A stretch of DNA of 64,000 bases from Streptomyces sulfonofaciens. Lineage in GTDB: Bacteria > Actinomycetota > Actinomycetes > Streptomycetales > Streptomycetaceae. Positions 9,043 to 17,404 of this stretch are shown here, piece by piece. Below the pieces are notes generated by a model. It saw only the letters and a program-made list of their open reading frames with translations. It was not told the origin of the DNA and ran no database searches. Position 1 is the stretch's first letter. Every line of letters starts with the position of its first letter. Made by a program: the position numbers and the translations under genes. Location of the stretch: the NCBI RefSeq assembly GCF_014656295.1, contig NZ_BNCD01000031.1, positions 1 to 64,000 on the forward strand. Reading direction: 5' to 3'.

Positions 9043-11064
9043 CTAGGAGCTGTACCCGCTGCCGAAGCTCTGCACGACGTAGGCGCACTCCGTGTAGACG
9101 TACCCGGGGTCGATCTTGGCGGTGTCCGTACCGACGCTGGTCGAGCCGTCCGTCGGCTTGTGGAGGAAGTACGTGGTGCCGGCGGGCAGGTGGATCGTCT
9201 TCGACGGGTAGTGCCTGCCGCTGTCCTTGCACGCGGACAGCGATGCCGCGGCGTCACTGAAGTAGGTGGAGCAGCCGTGGCACGCGGGGATCTTGATGCT
9301 GCCGGTGACGGGGCCCGTGTAGAGGATCTCGATCTCGTCGGGGCTGTCGTTCTTGATGGTCACCGGGATGCTGCCGCCGGAGCCGCTGGAGGGCAGGTGC
9401 TTGCCCGCGGCCGGGATGCTCCGGGCGATCTCGGCGGCTATGGCGATCTTCTTGGCGCGGTCGCGGTTCCCGTCGTGCTTGTAGGTCCTGGTGAAGTCGT
9501 TCAGCGTGTCGAGCGCCTTGTCGAAGTCGCCGTCCTCGTACTGGTCCACGCCGCACGCGTACGTGCCGGACCGGACCTTCTCGCCGGCCCTGTCGGCGTC
9601 CTTGGAGAGCGCGTCGGCGATGCCTGCCCGGTCGCCGGGCAGGTCTGCGGCCTGTGTGCCCAGGGTGCGCAGCCGGTCGTTGGCCGCGCAGGGCTCGTCG
9701 CCGCCGAGGTCCTTGACGGCGGCGTCGATCCTGTCGCTGAGGACCGGCTCCACCTTGGCGGCCTGGGGTGAGCGGGGGAAGGTGGTCAGCAACCGGGCGA
9801 GTGTGCCGTTGCGGGTGCCGGTGCCGTCGCCGCTGCCCAGGTCGTCGATGCCGCACTCGTAGAAGGAGGTCGCCAGTCGGTCGTCGGGCCAGGCGGCCAG
9901 GTGGCCGAGGCGCTGCCTGCTGATGCTGTCGGGCACCTTGCGCAGGTATTCCAGGGGCTCGATCGCGTCGCAGTACTTCTTCCGGTCGTACGGAGTGGCC
10001 ACCGCCTCGTAGTACCTCTCCAGGCGGTCGGGCACGAGCTTTCCCGCGCGGGAGTCCGGGTACCTGCGGTCGAGGTCGCGGTAGGTGGCGAGGGCGTCGG
10101 TGAAGTCGGGCTCGGCCGCGCCGAATGGCTCGTTCTTTGCGTCCTGGACGAGGGTGTCGGCCTCGTGGAGCCGGTCGAGCAGGGCCTGTTCGACGGCTTC
10201 GTCCCGAGCGTTGCCGTACAGGAGGACGCCACCGGTGGGGACGGCGAGGAGGACCAGGCCGAGCAGGGCGGCCACGGGGGCCTGCGGCGGCCAGGCCAGG
10301 CGGGTGCGCAGACCGCGGACGGCGCCGTGGGCGGCGGCGAGCGCGAGGAGGACGAGGTAGCCGACCAGGGCTCCTCGGGGCACGCCGTCCGGGTCGGCCG
10401 GCAGTGCCACGAGCAGCAGGGCGGCGGTCGCGAGCCAGCAGACCGCCATGGCGAACCGGCGGCGTATCAGGGCGTAGCCGATGCCGAGTCCGCTCAGGTT
10501 GAGCAGGGCGACGGCGACGGCTCGCAGGGGATCGGCCGGCGCGGGCGGCGTCGGGGGCACGGAAGGCGCTGGGGGCGCGGGGGGCGCCGCAGGGAAGGCC
10601 GGTGCGGCCGGGGGCAGGGCGGGCGGCGGTGGGGCGCCGAAGGGTGCGCCGAACGCGTTCTCCGGCCCGGCGGGCGGGGCCGTCGGGGCGGCGGGGGGTA
10701 TGGCCGCCGGGGCGGAGGGCGCGGGTTTCGGTGCCTCGGGCGGGGCCTGCGGTGCCTCGGGTGGGAGTTTCGGTGCGGCGGACGGGACTTGGTGTGCGGA
10801 GGGCGGGACCTTTGGCGTCTCGGGTGGGGCCAATGGTGTCTCGGGTGGGGCCTGCGGCGCGGCTGGTGCGCCTGGTGCGGCGGGCGGGGCGGTGCCCGAG
10901 CGGTCGGCGGGGGCGGTGGGGCGGTCGGCCGGGGCCGAGCCCGAGCGGTCCCCGCTCTGCTCCGTGGGTCCTTCGGCGCTCTGTTCCGCGGGTCCTTCCG
11001 CGCTCTGTTCCGTGGGTCCTTCCGCGTTCCCGTCCGGCTCTTCCCGTGGCTGATCCCAGGCCAT
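9043..11064 (-). CDS. Proline-rich multi-pass membrane protein with extracytoplasmic domain
   Basis: Protein of about 673 residues. The first 200 or so residues are Pro/Ala-rich repeats (APPETPLAPPETPK type) and look disordered. About four transmembrane helices follow, then an extracytoplasmic region of about 400 residues with repeated helical blocks (LATYRDLDRRYPDSRAG resembles a TPR-like element) and conserved Cys residues. No enzymatic motif was recognised. ATG at 11064 is preferred because GGGGGAAT precedes it. The gene is upstream of, but terminator-separated from, the conjugation-type cluster. Confidence 0.7.
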   Translation of the reverse strand: MAWDQPREEPDGNAEGPTEQSAEGPAEQSAEGPTEQSGDRSGSAPADRPTAPADRSGTAPPAAPGAPAAPQAPPETPLAPPETPKVPPSAHQVPSAAPKLPPEAPQAPPEAPKPAPSAPAAIPPAAPTAPPAGPENAFGAPFGAPPPPALPPAAPAFPAAPPAPPAPSVPPTPPAPADPLRAVAVALLNLSGLGIGYALIRRRFAMAVCWLATAALLLVALPADPDGVPRGALVGYLVLLALAAAHGAVRGLRTRLAWPPQAPVAALLGLVLLAVPTGGVLLYGNARDEAVEQALLDRLHEADTLVQDAKNEPFGAAEPDFTDALATYRDLDRRYPDSRAGKLVPDRLERYYEAVATPYDRKKYCDAIEPLEYLRKVPDSISRQRLGHLAAWPDDRLATSFYECGIDDLGSGDGTGTRNGTLARLLTTFPRSPQAAKVEPVLSDRIDAAVKDLGGDEPCAANDRLRTLGTQAADLPGDRAGIADALSKDADRAGEKVRSGTYACGVDQYEDGDFDKALDTLNDFTRTYKHDGNRDRAKKIAIAAEIARSIPAAGKHLPSSGSGGSIPVTIKNDSPDEIEILYTGPVTGSIKIPACHGCSTYFSDAAASLSACKDSGRHYPSKTIHLPAGTTYFLHKPTDGSTSVGTDTAKIDPGYVYTECAYVVQSFGSGYSS

Positions 11065-11580
11065 CGCGATTCCCCCCGATCGTCGGACGGCGCTCGGCAC
11101 GCGTCCGCGTGCGCACCCCCGAGTCGTTCCTGTGGTGATTCTGCCCGGGTACAGGCGGGATCACAGCAATTCGACAGGTTCACCTTATCCACGCCGGCCC
11201 GGGCCGGGGCCGGGTTTCCGCGGTGCGGAAGCGTCCGTCCCCGACCGTGCGGCCTCCCCGCGGCTGACGGAGTCAGGAGTACCGGAAGCGGTGGGGGACC
11301 GGTCCCCGGTGTGAGGCCGTGGCCAGTGCCAGTGCCAGTGCCAGTGCCGGTGCTGTCGGCGGGGCGGGCGTCGCGGTGGGGGATGCGTGCGTCGACGCAC
11401 CGACAGGGGCACACGCCGATGCGCCTGCGGGGGCGCGCGCCGATTACGCCCGGCGGGGGCGGGCGGCGGTACGCCCGGCGGAGGCGTGCGGCGACGCGCC
11501 GTCCCCAGGCCCGCCGGTCGGGGCCCCTGCGGGTATGGTCTGCATGATCGAAAAGAAGGGTCGCGACGGAGGCAACCTCA
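11065..11580. other. Divergent intergenic region with short repeats
   Basis: No gene is supported. It contains a 14-bp palindrome at 11294-11307 and four perfect copies of the hexamer CCAGTG at 11323-11346 followed by a degenerate fifth. A GGAGG at about 11568 is the ribosome site of the isochorismatase-like gene. Confidence 0.5.
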
Positions 11581-12197
11581 TGACGACGTCCGTACCGGTG
11601 CCCGCGGCCGATCCGCGGCGCACCGCACTGCTCGTGATGGACTACCAGACGCCCATCGTGCGGCTCCTGCCGGAGACCGAGGGCGCCGCGCTGGTGCGCC
11701 GGGTGGCGGACGCGATCACCACGGTGCGCCGCGCCGGCGGCACCATCGCCTACGTGCGCGTGGGGTTCACCCCGGAAGAACTCGCCGCGATCCCGGCCGA
11801 GAACAAGATGTTCTCCGCCATCGCCGGACGGGGTGGCATGGACGCCGACGGGCCGGCCACCGCCGTCGTGGGGGAGCTGGCTCCGGCCGACGGCGACATC
11901 GTGGTGCGCAAGACCCGGGTCGGAAGCTTCTCGACCACCGACCTGCACGACCGGCTGACCCGGCGCGGCGTCACGACCCTGGCGCTGGCGGGCATCTCCA
12001 CGAGCGGCGTCGTCCTGTCCACCGTGCGGGACGCGGCGGACCGCGACTACCGGCTGCTGGTGCTCTCCGACGGCTGTGCGGATCCGGACGCGCAGGCGCA
12101 CGAGGTCCTGATGGAGCGGGTCTTCCCCCGTCAGGCGGACGTGCTGGGCATCGCGGAACTGCCGCATCTTCTGGAGCCGGCCGCGGCTGCCGGCTGA
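11581..12197 (+). CDS. Isochorismatase-like cysteine hydrolase family protein lacking the catalytic Cys
   Basis: Protein of 205 residues with the isochorismatase fold. The Asp (ALLVMDYQ) and Lys (VVRKTRVGSF) of the catalytic triad are present. The segment that normally reads GxxTxxCVxST is GISTSGVVLST, placing Val where the nucleophilic Cys belongs. It may therefore bind a ligand without hydrolysing it, or belong to a non-canonical subfamily. The ATG at 11581 follows GGAGGCAACCTC. It stands alone between two divergent or convergent genes, so context gives no pathway. Confidence 0.8.
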
Positions 12198-12317
12198 GCG
12201 GCGCGTTTCGCCGGGGCGGCCGCGTCGTGCGGTCGGCCGCGGGCCCGGTCGGCCGCCGCCTGGATCTGCTGCGCCGACCGCGCTTCCTGCTGGACCGGGA
12301 GACCGCGCTGACGCGCT

Positions 12318-12423
12318 GACCGCGCTTCCGGGTCGGCCCGAACGTCCGCGTCGACCGCGCTGACGGCGCTGACCGCGCCTCCCGGTGGGCCGAACGTCCG
12401 CGTCGACCGCGTCGATCGCGTCT
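12318..12423. repeat. Two-copy degenerate tandem repeat, about 53 bp unit
   Basis: The block beginning GACCGCGCTTCC at 12318 recurs as GACCGCGCCTCC at 12371; both contain GAACGTCCGCGTCGACCGCG. The gap between the isochorismatase-like and DUF397 genes (12198-12604) otherwise holds only GC-rich, repeat-like sequence with no supported gene. Confidence 0.5.
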
Positions 12424-12604
12424 GCCGGTCTGCCGCGGGTGCGGGCCGCCGCGTCGGCCGTGTCCGCGGGTCGGCGGAGTGCGCGGGCCGGCCGTGGCGG
12501 GCGGGGCGCCGGCCGTCGCCTGCCGCCCCCGCCCGCGCCGTCTGCTCCGTCCGGCCGGGCCCTCGCACCGGTGTCCTTGCGCCGGCGTTCTCCTACCGGC
12601 GTCC

Positions 12605-12985
12605 TCACATCTGGGTGTCCAGGCTGCCGGAGTGGTCCGCGAGCCCCGCGCCGTCGGCCGGATGACCGGTGCCGAGGGGCGGCGCGGCATCGAGGGGGTG
12701 ACCGCTGTCGCGGGGTCGTGCGGCGTCGAGGAGGTGGCCGCCGGCGCCTGGCCGCCTGTCGAGGCCGGCCACGAAGTGGTCGAACTCACCGGCCTGGACG
12801 CCGAGGACGAAGGCGTCCCATTTGCGGCGTGTGGTGGTGACGACGTTCTCGGGGTTGCTCGTCTCGCGTAGGTAGACGTGGTCGGCCGGGCCGAAGGCGA
12901 CCTCGATCCAGGGGCCGGGGCCGGCGGCGTCGTCGGGTGCGGCGCGGACCCAGTCGAGGTCGGCGGGGATGGTGTGCTCGGACAC
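12605..12985 (-). CDS. DUF397 domain protein
   Basis: Protein of 126 residues. The segment from about residue 40 (VAFGPADHVYLRETSNPE ... WDAFVLGVQAGEFD) matches DUF397, a small family abundant in Streptomyces and usually paired with an XRE-type regulator. No such partner is next to it here. The GTG at 12985 is preferred, with AGGAAC 10 bases upstream; longer reading upstream is not supported. The C-terminal 40 residues are low complexity (DSGHPLDAAPPLGTGHPADG). Function is unknown. Confidence 0.75.
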   Translation of the reverse strand: MSEHTIPADLDWVRAAPDDAAGPGPWIEVAFGPADHVYLRETSNPENVVTTTRRKWDAFVLGVQAGEFDHFVAGLDRRPGAGGHLLDAARPRDSGHPLDAAPPLGTGHPADGAGLADHSGSLDTQM

Positions 12986-13161
12986 GGGTGGTCGGTTCCT
13001 TGAGAGGTGTGGCAGACGGGGCGGGGGGTGGCGGGGCCCGGGGGTGCGAGCGGGCCGTGCCGCTCCGTGAGCGGTACTTCCGCCGCCACCGTATCGCCAC
13101 CGCGGGCCCGTGCCACGGGGTTGAAGGGGCCGGGCGGCGGTCTCTCCGGGACGCACCGGAG

Positions 13162-13185
13162 TTATCCACAGGCTCGTTGTCCACA
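13162..13185 (+). promoter_or_regulatory. Two DnaA-box-like sequences
   Basis: TTATCCACA (13162-13170) and TTGTCCACA (13177-13185) are directly repeated 15 bp apart, about 85 bp upstream of the lytic transglycosylase gene. Both match the Streptomyces DnaA-box consensus. There is no dnaA/dnaN context, so this is not an origin; titration or regulation is possible. Confidence 0.45.
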
Positions 13186-13270
13186 GGCTGCCGGAGGTCG
13201 GCCCCACGCCCGGCCCTGCCCGCTTACACTGGCGCTCGATGGATCACGTTGTGGCGAAGGGGGGTTGACG

Positions 13271-14281
13271 GTGCGTAAGGCATGGCTGGTCGCGGGGCTC
13301 GCCGGTGGTGGTGGCCTGTCGTTCGTCCTGTTGCTCGTCGTCGGTACGTACATGACGTCGGGGAACCTCGGGGGCGCGGCAGGAAGAGCGGTCGACCTGG
13401 CGGAAGGGTCCGTGCCCGCCGCCTACCAGGGCATCGTCCAGAACTGGGGGCGCCTGTGCCCGGCCATAAATCCCGCCCTGCTCGCGGCCCAGCTCTACCA
13501 GGAGAGCGGCTTCAATCCGAACGCGCGCAGCGGAGCGGACGCCGAGGGCATAGCCCAGTTCATCCCCGGCACCTGGGCCACCCACGGCCTGGACGGGAAC
13601 GGCGACGGCAGACGTGACGTCTACGACCCCGCGGACGCCATTCCCTCCGCCGCCTCGTACGACTGCAAGCTCGCCTCGTACGTGAAGGACGCCGCCGGCG
13701 ACCAGACGGAGAACATGCTCGCCGCCTACAACGCAGGCGCCTACGCGGTCATCAAGTACAACGGCGTCCCGCCCTACCGTGAGACGCAGAACTACGTCAA
13801 GACGATCACCACCCTGGAGAAGAGCTTCGCGAAGCCCGCCGCCAGGGTGGACCCCTCGGAGCAGGCGGCGGGGGCGATCTACTTCGCGCAGAAGAAGCTC
13901 GGCACCGAATACCTCTGGGGCGGGAACGGCACGGCGGACCAAGGCGGCCGCTTCGACTGCTCGGGCCTCACCAAGGCGGCCTACGAATCGGTGGGCGTCA
14001 CCCTGCCCCGGGTGGCGAACGACCAGTACAACGCGGGCCCGCACCCCCGCAGGAGTGAGCTCCTCCCCGGTGACCTGGTCTTCTTCTCGGACGATCTGAC
14101 GAATTCCCGAGCCATCCGGCATGTGGGCATATACGTGGGTGGGGGGTACATGATCGATGCACCACGACCGCACACGAAAATCCGGTTTGACCCCATCGAC
14201 ACACCCGACTATTTCGGGGCGACCCGGGTCACTCAGGACGGGGCGCGGGCCCTGCCCGAGGCATCGCCGGCGACGTCGTGA
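13271..14281 (+). CDS. Lytic transglycosylase / NlpC-P60 peptidoglycan hydrolase
   Basis: Secreted or membrane-anchored cell-wall hydrolase of 336 residues. One N-terminal hydrophobic segment is followed by an SLT-type transglycosylase domain (catalytic Glu in YQESGFNP, then GIAQFIPGTW and AAYNAGAYAV). A C-terminal NlpC/P60 endopeptidase domain has Cys in RFDCSGLT and His in IRHVGIYVGGG. Two-domain enzymes of this kind are the VirB1-like component of Gram-positive conjugation systems, which fits the neighbouring cluster. The GTG at 13271 follows GAAGGGGGG. Confidence 0.9.
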   Translation: MRKAWLVAGLAGGGGLSFVLLLVVGTYMTSGNLGGAAGRAVDLAEGSVPAAYQGIVQNWGRLCPAINPALLAAQLYQESGFNPNARSGADAEGIAQFIPGTWATHGLDGNGDGRRDVYDPADAIPSAASYDCKLASYVKDAAGDQTENMLAAYNAGAYAVIKYNGVPPYRETQNYVKTITTLEKSFAKPAARVDPSEQAAGAIYFAQKKLGTEYLWGGNGTADQGGRFDCSGLTKAAYESVGVTLPRVANDQYNAGPHPRRSELLPGDLVFFSDDLTNSRAIRHVGIYVGGGYMIDAPRPHTKIRFDPIDTPDYFGATRVTQDGARALPEASPATS

Positions 14282-14557
14282 CGGCGCCATGACTCTCCGT
14301 CAAAGCTGCCCCCTGAGCTGCGGCGATTGAGTCTCTCTTCGGTAACGTCTGCATGATCTTTCGATTGAGAGTGGAACGTGTGGACAGAGACTGTGCGTTC
14401 CTCGGAGGGGCGGGGGTCGGTGGACTTCCGAAGACGTGGGCTTCTGACTGACGCGGCTCCGCTGGAGCGGGTCCGCGGCCACGGGGGGTGGTGTAGAGCG
14501 GCGTACAGCGACGTGCGCCGGTGAGCAGACGAGAGAAGACGAAGGGGCCGCTGCGCG

Positions 14558-15667
14558 ATGGCTGGACTCGCAACGTCCGGGTCGAACCCCGATGTCAGCC
14601 TGCTCTACGAGATCAACGGCCTGGCCAAGGACTCGCCGGGCTGGGCGGACCGCACGCTGGAGTTCCTCGGGGAGTACGGTCTGCTGCTCGGCCTCGTCCT
14701 CCTGGTGCTGGCCTGCTGGTGGAGCCAGCGACGGCACGCCCCCTCGCTGGACGCCGCCGCCTCATCGGTCGCCGCGGTCGTCTGGACGCCCCTGGCGGCC
14801 GGAATCGCCGTCCTGGTCAACGTGCCGATCCGGGGCTTCGTCGGGCGCCCCCGGCCCTTTGTGGACCACGAGGGGATCGATGTCCTGATCCACGGCAAGA
14901 ACGACTACTCCTTCGTCAGCGACCACGCCACTCTCGCCATGGCCATGGCGGTGGGCCTCTTCGTGGCCAGCAGGAAGTTCGGGATCGCCGGCCTGGTGCT
15001 GGCGCTCGCGGAGGGCTTCTGCCGGGTCTTCATGGGGGTCCACTACCCGACCGACGTCATCGGGGGTTTCGCGCTCGGGACGGCGGTGGTCCTCCTGCTG
15101 TCGCCGCTCGCCTCGGCGGCGTTGACACCGCTGATGAAGGCGATCGGACGCTCGGCGCATGCCGGGTGGCTGGTCCGGTCCCGCGCGAGCGCGACGGACG
15201 CCGCCTCGGCCGGGCCGGGCGGTGCTGACTCGTCGTCGCACGTGCACGCGCGCGTGCTCGCTGACGCTGACGCCGGCGAGGATGAGGAGGGGGCGGCCGC
15301 GGATCCGGCCCCGTGGCCCGGTCGGCCTGCCGTCACGGCTCGCTCGGACGCGGCCGGTGCGGAGCCGGAAGCCGAGCTGCTCGCGGGGCGGCAGGGCGAG
15401 CGGCCCGCCCGGGTCCAGCAGTCGCGCACGGCGCCGCAGGACAGGGGCCGCGCCGTGGCGCGGGACGCGGAGCGCTCGCCCCGGCGGGATCCGGAAGCGG
15501 CGTTACGGACGGGGGCCGAGCGAACGCGGCGGTCCGACACGGACACGACGCGGCGTCCGGGCCCGGACGCGGACGAGGAGGCGGCGATGAGCGGGGCCCC
15601 GCAGGACCCGTCGGAGTCGGGACCACGGGACCCGCAGGGGCCGCGGGAGCCGGACCTGGCGGCATAG
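14558..15667 (+). CDS. PAP2-family membrane phosphatase with long charged tail
   Basis: Protein of 369 residues. Residues 1-205 form a PAP2 (phosphatidic acid phosphatase type 2) domain with several transmembrane helices. It has an RGFVGRPRP motif, SDHAT in place of the usual PSGH, and CRVFMGVHYPTDVIGG containing the catalytic Arg and His. It probably dephosphorylates lipid phosphates such as undecaprenyl or phosphatidyl phosphates. The last 160 residues are Arg/Glu/Asp/Pro-rich and probably disordered. An in-frame TTA Leu codon at 15503-15505 makes translation potentially dependent on bldA t[10 protein letters not shown] precedes the ATG. Confidence 0.88.
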   Translation: MAGLATSGSNPDVSLLYEINGLAKDSPGWADRTLEFLGEYGLLLGLVLLVLACWWSQRRHAPSLDAAASSVAAVVWTPLAAGIAVLVNVPIRGFVGRPRPFVDHEGIDVLIHGKNDYSFVSDHATLAMAMAVGLFVASRKFGIAGLVLALAEGFCRVFMGVHYPTDVIGGFALGTAVVLLLSPLASAALTPLMKAIGRSAHAGWLVRSRASATDAASAGPGGADSSSHVHARVLADADAGEDEEGAAADPAPWPGRPAVTARSDAAGAEPEAELLAGRQGERPARVQQSRTAPQDRGRAVARDAERSPRRDPEAALRTGAERTRRSDTDTTRRPGPDADEEAAMSGAPQDPSESGPRDPQGPREPDLAA

Positions 15668-15776
15668 CGCACCGCTCTGGGAGCCGGTCCGCACGGACCC
15701 GGCGTGCCGTCCGGGGCGGGTTACCGCACGGGGCGGGCACCGCTCGGGGCCGGTACTGGAGAGGGCCGGTACCGCG

Positions 15777-15827
15777 CACAGGCGGTACCGCTCGGCCGCG
15801 GGCCCGCCGAGCCCCGTACCGCCTGTG
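15777..15827. terminator. Bidirectional terminator candidate
   Basis: A 12-bp perfect stem (15777-15788 with 15816-15827) encloses a 27-nt GC-rich loop between the convergent PAP2 and flavoenzyme genes. Two DnaA-box-like sequences on the minus strand (15824-15832 and 15846-15854) overlap or follow it. Confidence 0.6.
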
Positions 15828-15835
15828 GACAGTCG

Positions 15836-17404
15836 CTACACGGCCTGTGGATAACTGAAGAAGCCTTCGGGGTCGTACTGCTTCTTCACCTTGCCGAGCC
15901 GGTCCGCCGACTGGCCGAAGTAGGCGGAGCGCCAGTCCTTCAGCGTGGGGTCGGTGTAGTTCTGGTAGGCCGCTCCGGAGGCGTGGGGGCGCATGGCGGA
16001 GTGGACGTGGTCCAGCCAGGACTGTGCGGAGCTGCCCGACGTGCCCGCAGGCCAGGACACGAGGTACTGGGCCAGCATCCGCGAACGGCGGTGCACGAAC
16101 GCGGTCGCCGTGGGGTCGACGCGGTTCACGGCACCGCCGAGGGCGGTCAGTGCCACGCTGCCGGAGCCCGCCGGGACCGACCGCATCTGCCTCAGCAGCG
16201 TCTGGATGCCCGCCTCGGACAGCGAGCGGTCGAAGAAGTCGGAGCGCGCCGCATACGTTTCACGCCCCAGCGCGCCTTCGGGCGCCCTCCCGGGAGTCGG
16301 CCCCGGAAGGTGACACTGAGTATCGGTGTACGTGGAGCACCCCGCGTACACCTCCATGGACGCCTCGTAGGAGCGCCGCCGCAGCGAGACGCTGCGCGCG
16401 GAGGAGCCGACGCGATCGGCCAGGCGGTCGACGGCGTTCTGCAGTTCGCCGTAGGTACCGAGGGAGAAGGCGGAGATGGAGACGGTGGGCGTACTGCCCG
16501 CGGCGTCGTCGATGTGCGCCGCGGACCAGATCTCGTCCGGCTGGTCGGGACCCCACTCCTGCCAGGCGCTGATGACCTGGGCGGCCATGCTCCACGGCCA
16601 CGTCATATAGGCGGCCACGCCCTGCGGCGCCGCGTGCGTGCGGAAGCGGAGTTCGGTGACGACGCCGAAGTTGCCGTTGCCCGCCCCGCGCAGCGCCCAG
16701 AAGAGTTCGCTGTTCTCGGACCTGCTGGCGGTGAGCTGCTTGCCGTCGGCGGTGATCAGGGTGGCCTGGGTGAGGTTGTCACAGGTCAGGCCGTAGGCAC
16801 GGGAGACGACGCCGTGACCGCCGCCGAGAGTGAGACCCGAGACGCCGACCGTGGGGCAGGAGCCGGCGGGAATGGTCACGCCCTTGGCGGCCAGGGTGCG
16901 GTAGACGTCGATGAGCTTGGCTCCCGCGCCGACCACCGCCTCCGAGCCGCTCGCCCGGATGCGCGCCATCTTCGACACGTCGATGACCAGGCGGCCGTCG
17001 CCGGAGGACCAGCCCGCGTACGAGTGGCCGCCGTTGCGGATGGAGACCCTGACCCGGCGGGCGCGGGCGTAGGAGAGGGCCGTGCGGATGTCGTCGGGAC
17101 CGGAGACATAGGCGACGGCGGCCGGCTTCAGCGTGTCGTAGCGGGTGTTGTAGAGCTGGTGGGCGGCCGTCCAGGAAGCGTCACCCGGCCGGACGAGGGT
17201 GCCGTCCAGGTCGGTGGCGAGCGCCTTCAGGTCGGCCGGGGCCGCCTGCTGGGGCGCGCCGCCGCCCGAGGAGGGACGGGCACCGCCGGCTCCCCCCTTG
17301 CCGCTGGTGCCGGTCCCACCGCTCGACGTGCCACCCTTGCATCCGGTCGTGACCGCGGCGGCGAGCACCGCGGCCCCCGTACCGACGAACGTGCGCCTCT
17401 CCAT
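15836..17404 (-). CDS. FAD-linked oxidoreductase (BBE-type), lipoprotein
   Basis: Extracytoplasmic flavoenzyme of about 522 residues. The N-terminus MERRTFVGTGAAVLAAAVTTGC carries a twin-Arg-like start and a lipobox (VTTGC). A PCMH FAD-binding domain follows: RNGGHSYAG supplies the His, and GLTCDNL the Cys, of bicovalent FAD attachment. The C-terminal berberine-bridge element reads YQNYTDPTLKDW. Relatives oxidise sugars or natural-product alcohols; the substrate is unknown here. ATG 17404 has GGAGG 11 bases upstream, so the 14-residue extension to 17446 is rejected. Confidence 0.9.
   Translation of the reverse strand: MERRTFVGTGAAVLAAAVTTGCKGGTSSGGTGTSGKGGAGGARPSSGGGAPQQAAPADLKALATDLDGTLVRPGDASWTAAHQLYNTRYDTLKPAAVAYVSGPDDIRTALSYARARRVRVSIRNGGHSYAGWSSGDGRLVIDVSKMARIRASGSEAVVGAGAKLIDVYRTLAAKGVTIPAGSCPTVGVSGLTLGGGHGVVSRAYGLTCDNLTQATLITADGKQLTASRSENSELFWALRGAGNGNFGVVTELRFRTHAAPQGVAAYMTWPWSMAAQVISAWQEWGPDQPDEIWSAAHIDDAAGSTPTVSISAFSLGTYGELQNAVDRLADRVGSSARSVSLRRRSYEASMEVYAGCSTYTDTQCHLPGPTPGRAPEGALGRETYAARSDFFDRSLSEAGIQTLLRQMRSVPAGSGSVALTALGGAVNRVDPTATAFVHRRSRMLAQYLVSWPAGTSGSSAQSWLDHVHSAMRPHASGAAYQNYTDPTLKDWRSAYFGQSADRLGKVKKQYDPEGFFSYPQAV

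Noticed and set aside
9254-11164. Second minus-strand frame within the Pro-rich membrane protein gene
   Set aside because: It is almost entirely Arg/Pro and overlaps a frame with membrane helices and normal composition.
13162-13185. Replication origin
   Set aside because: Two DnaA-like boxes alone, without dnaA, dnaN or a large box cluster, do not make an oriC.
792-14281. Integrated conjugative element
   Set aside because: No integrase, excisionase, tRNA attachment site or relaxase was seen, and flanking genes look like core chromosome.
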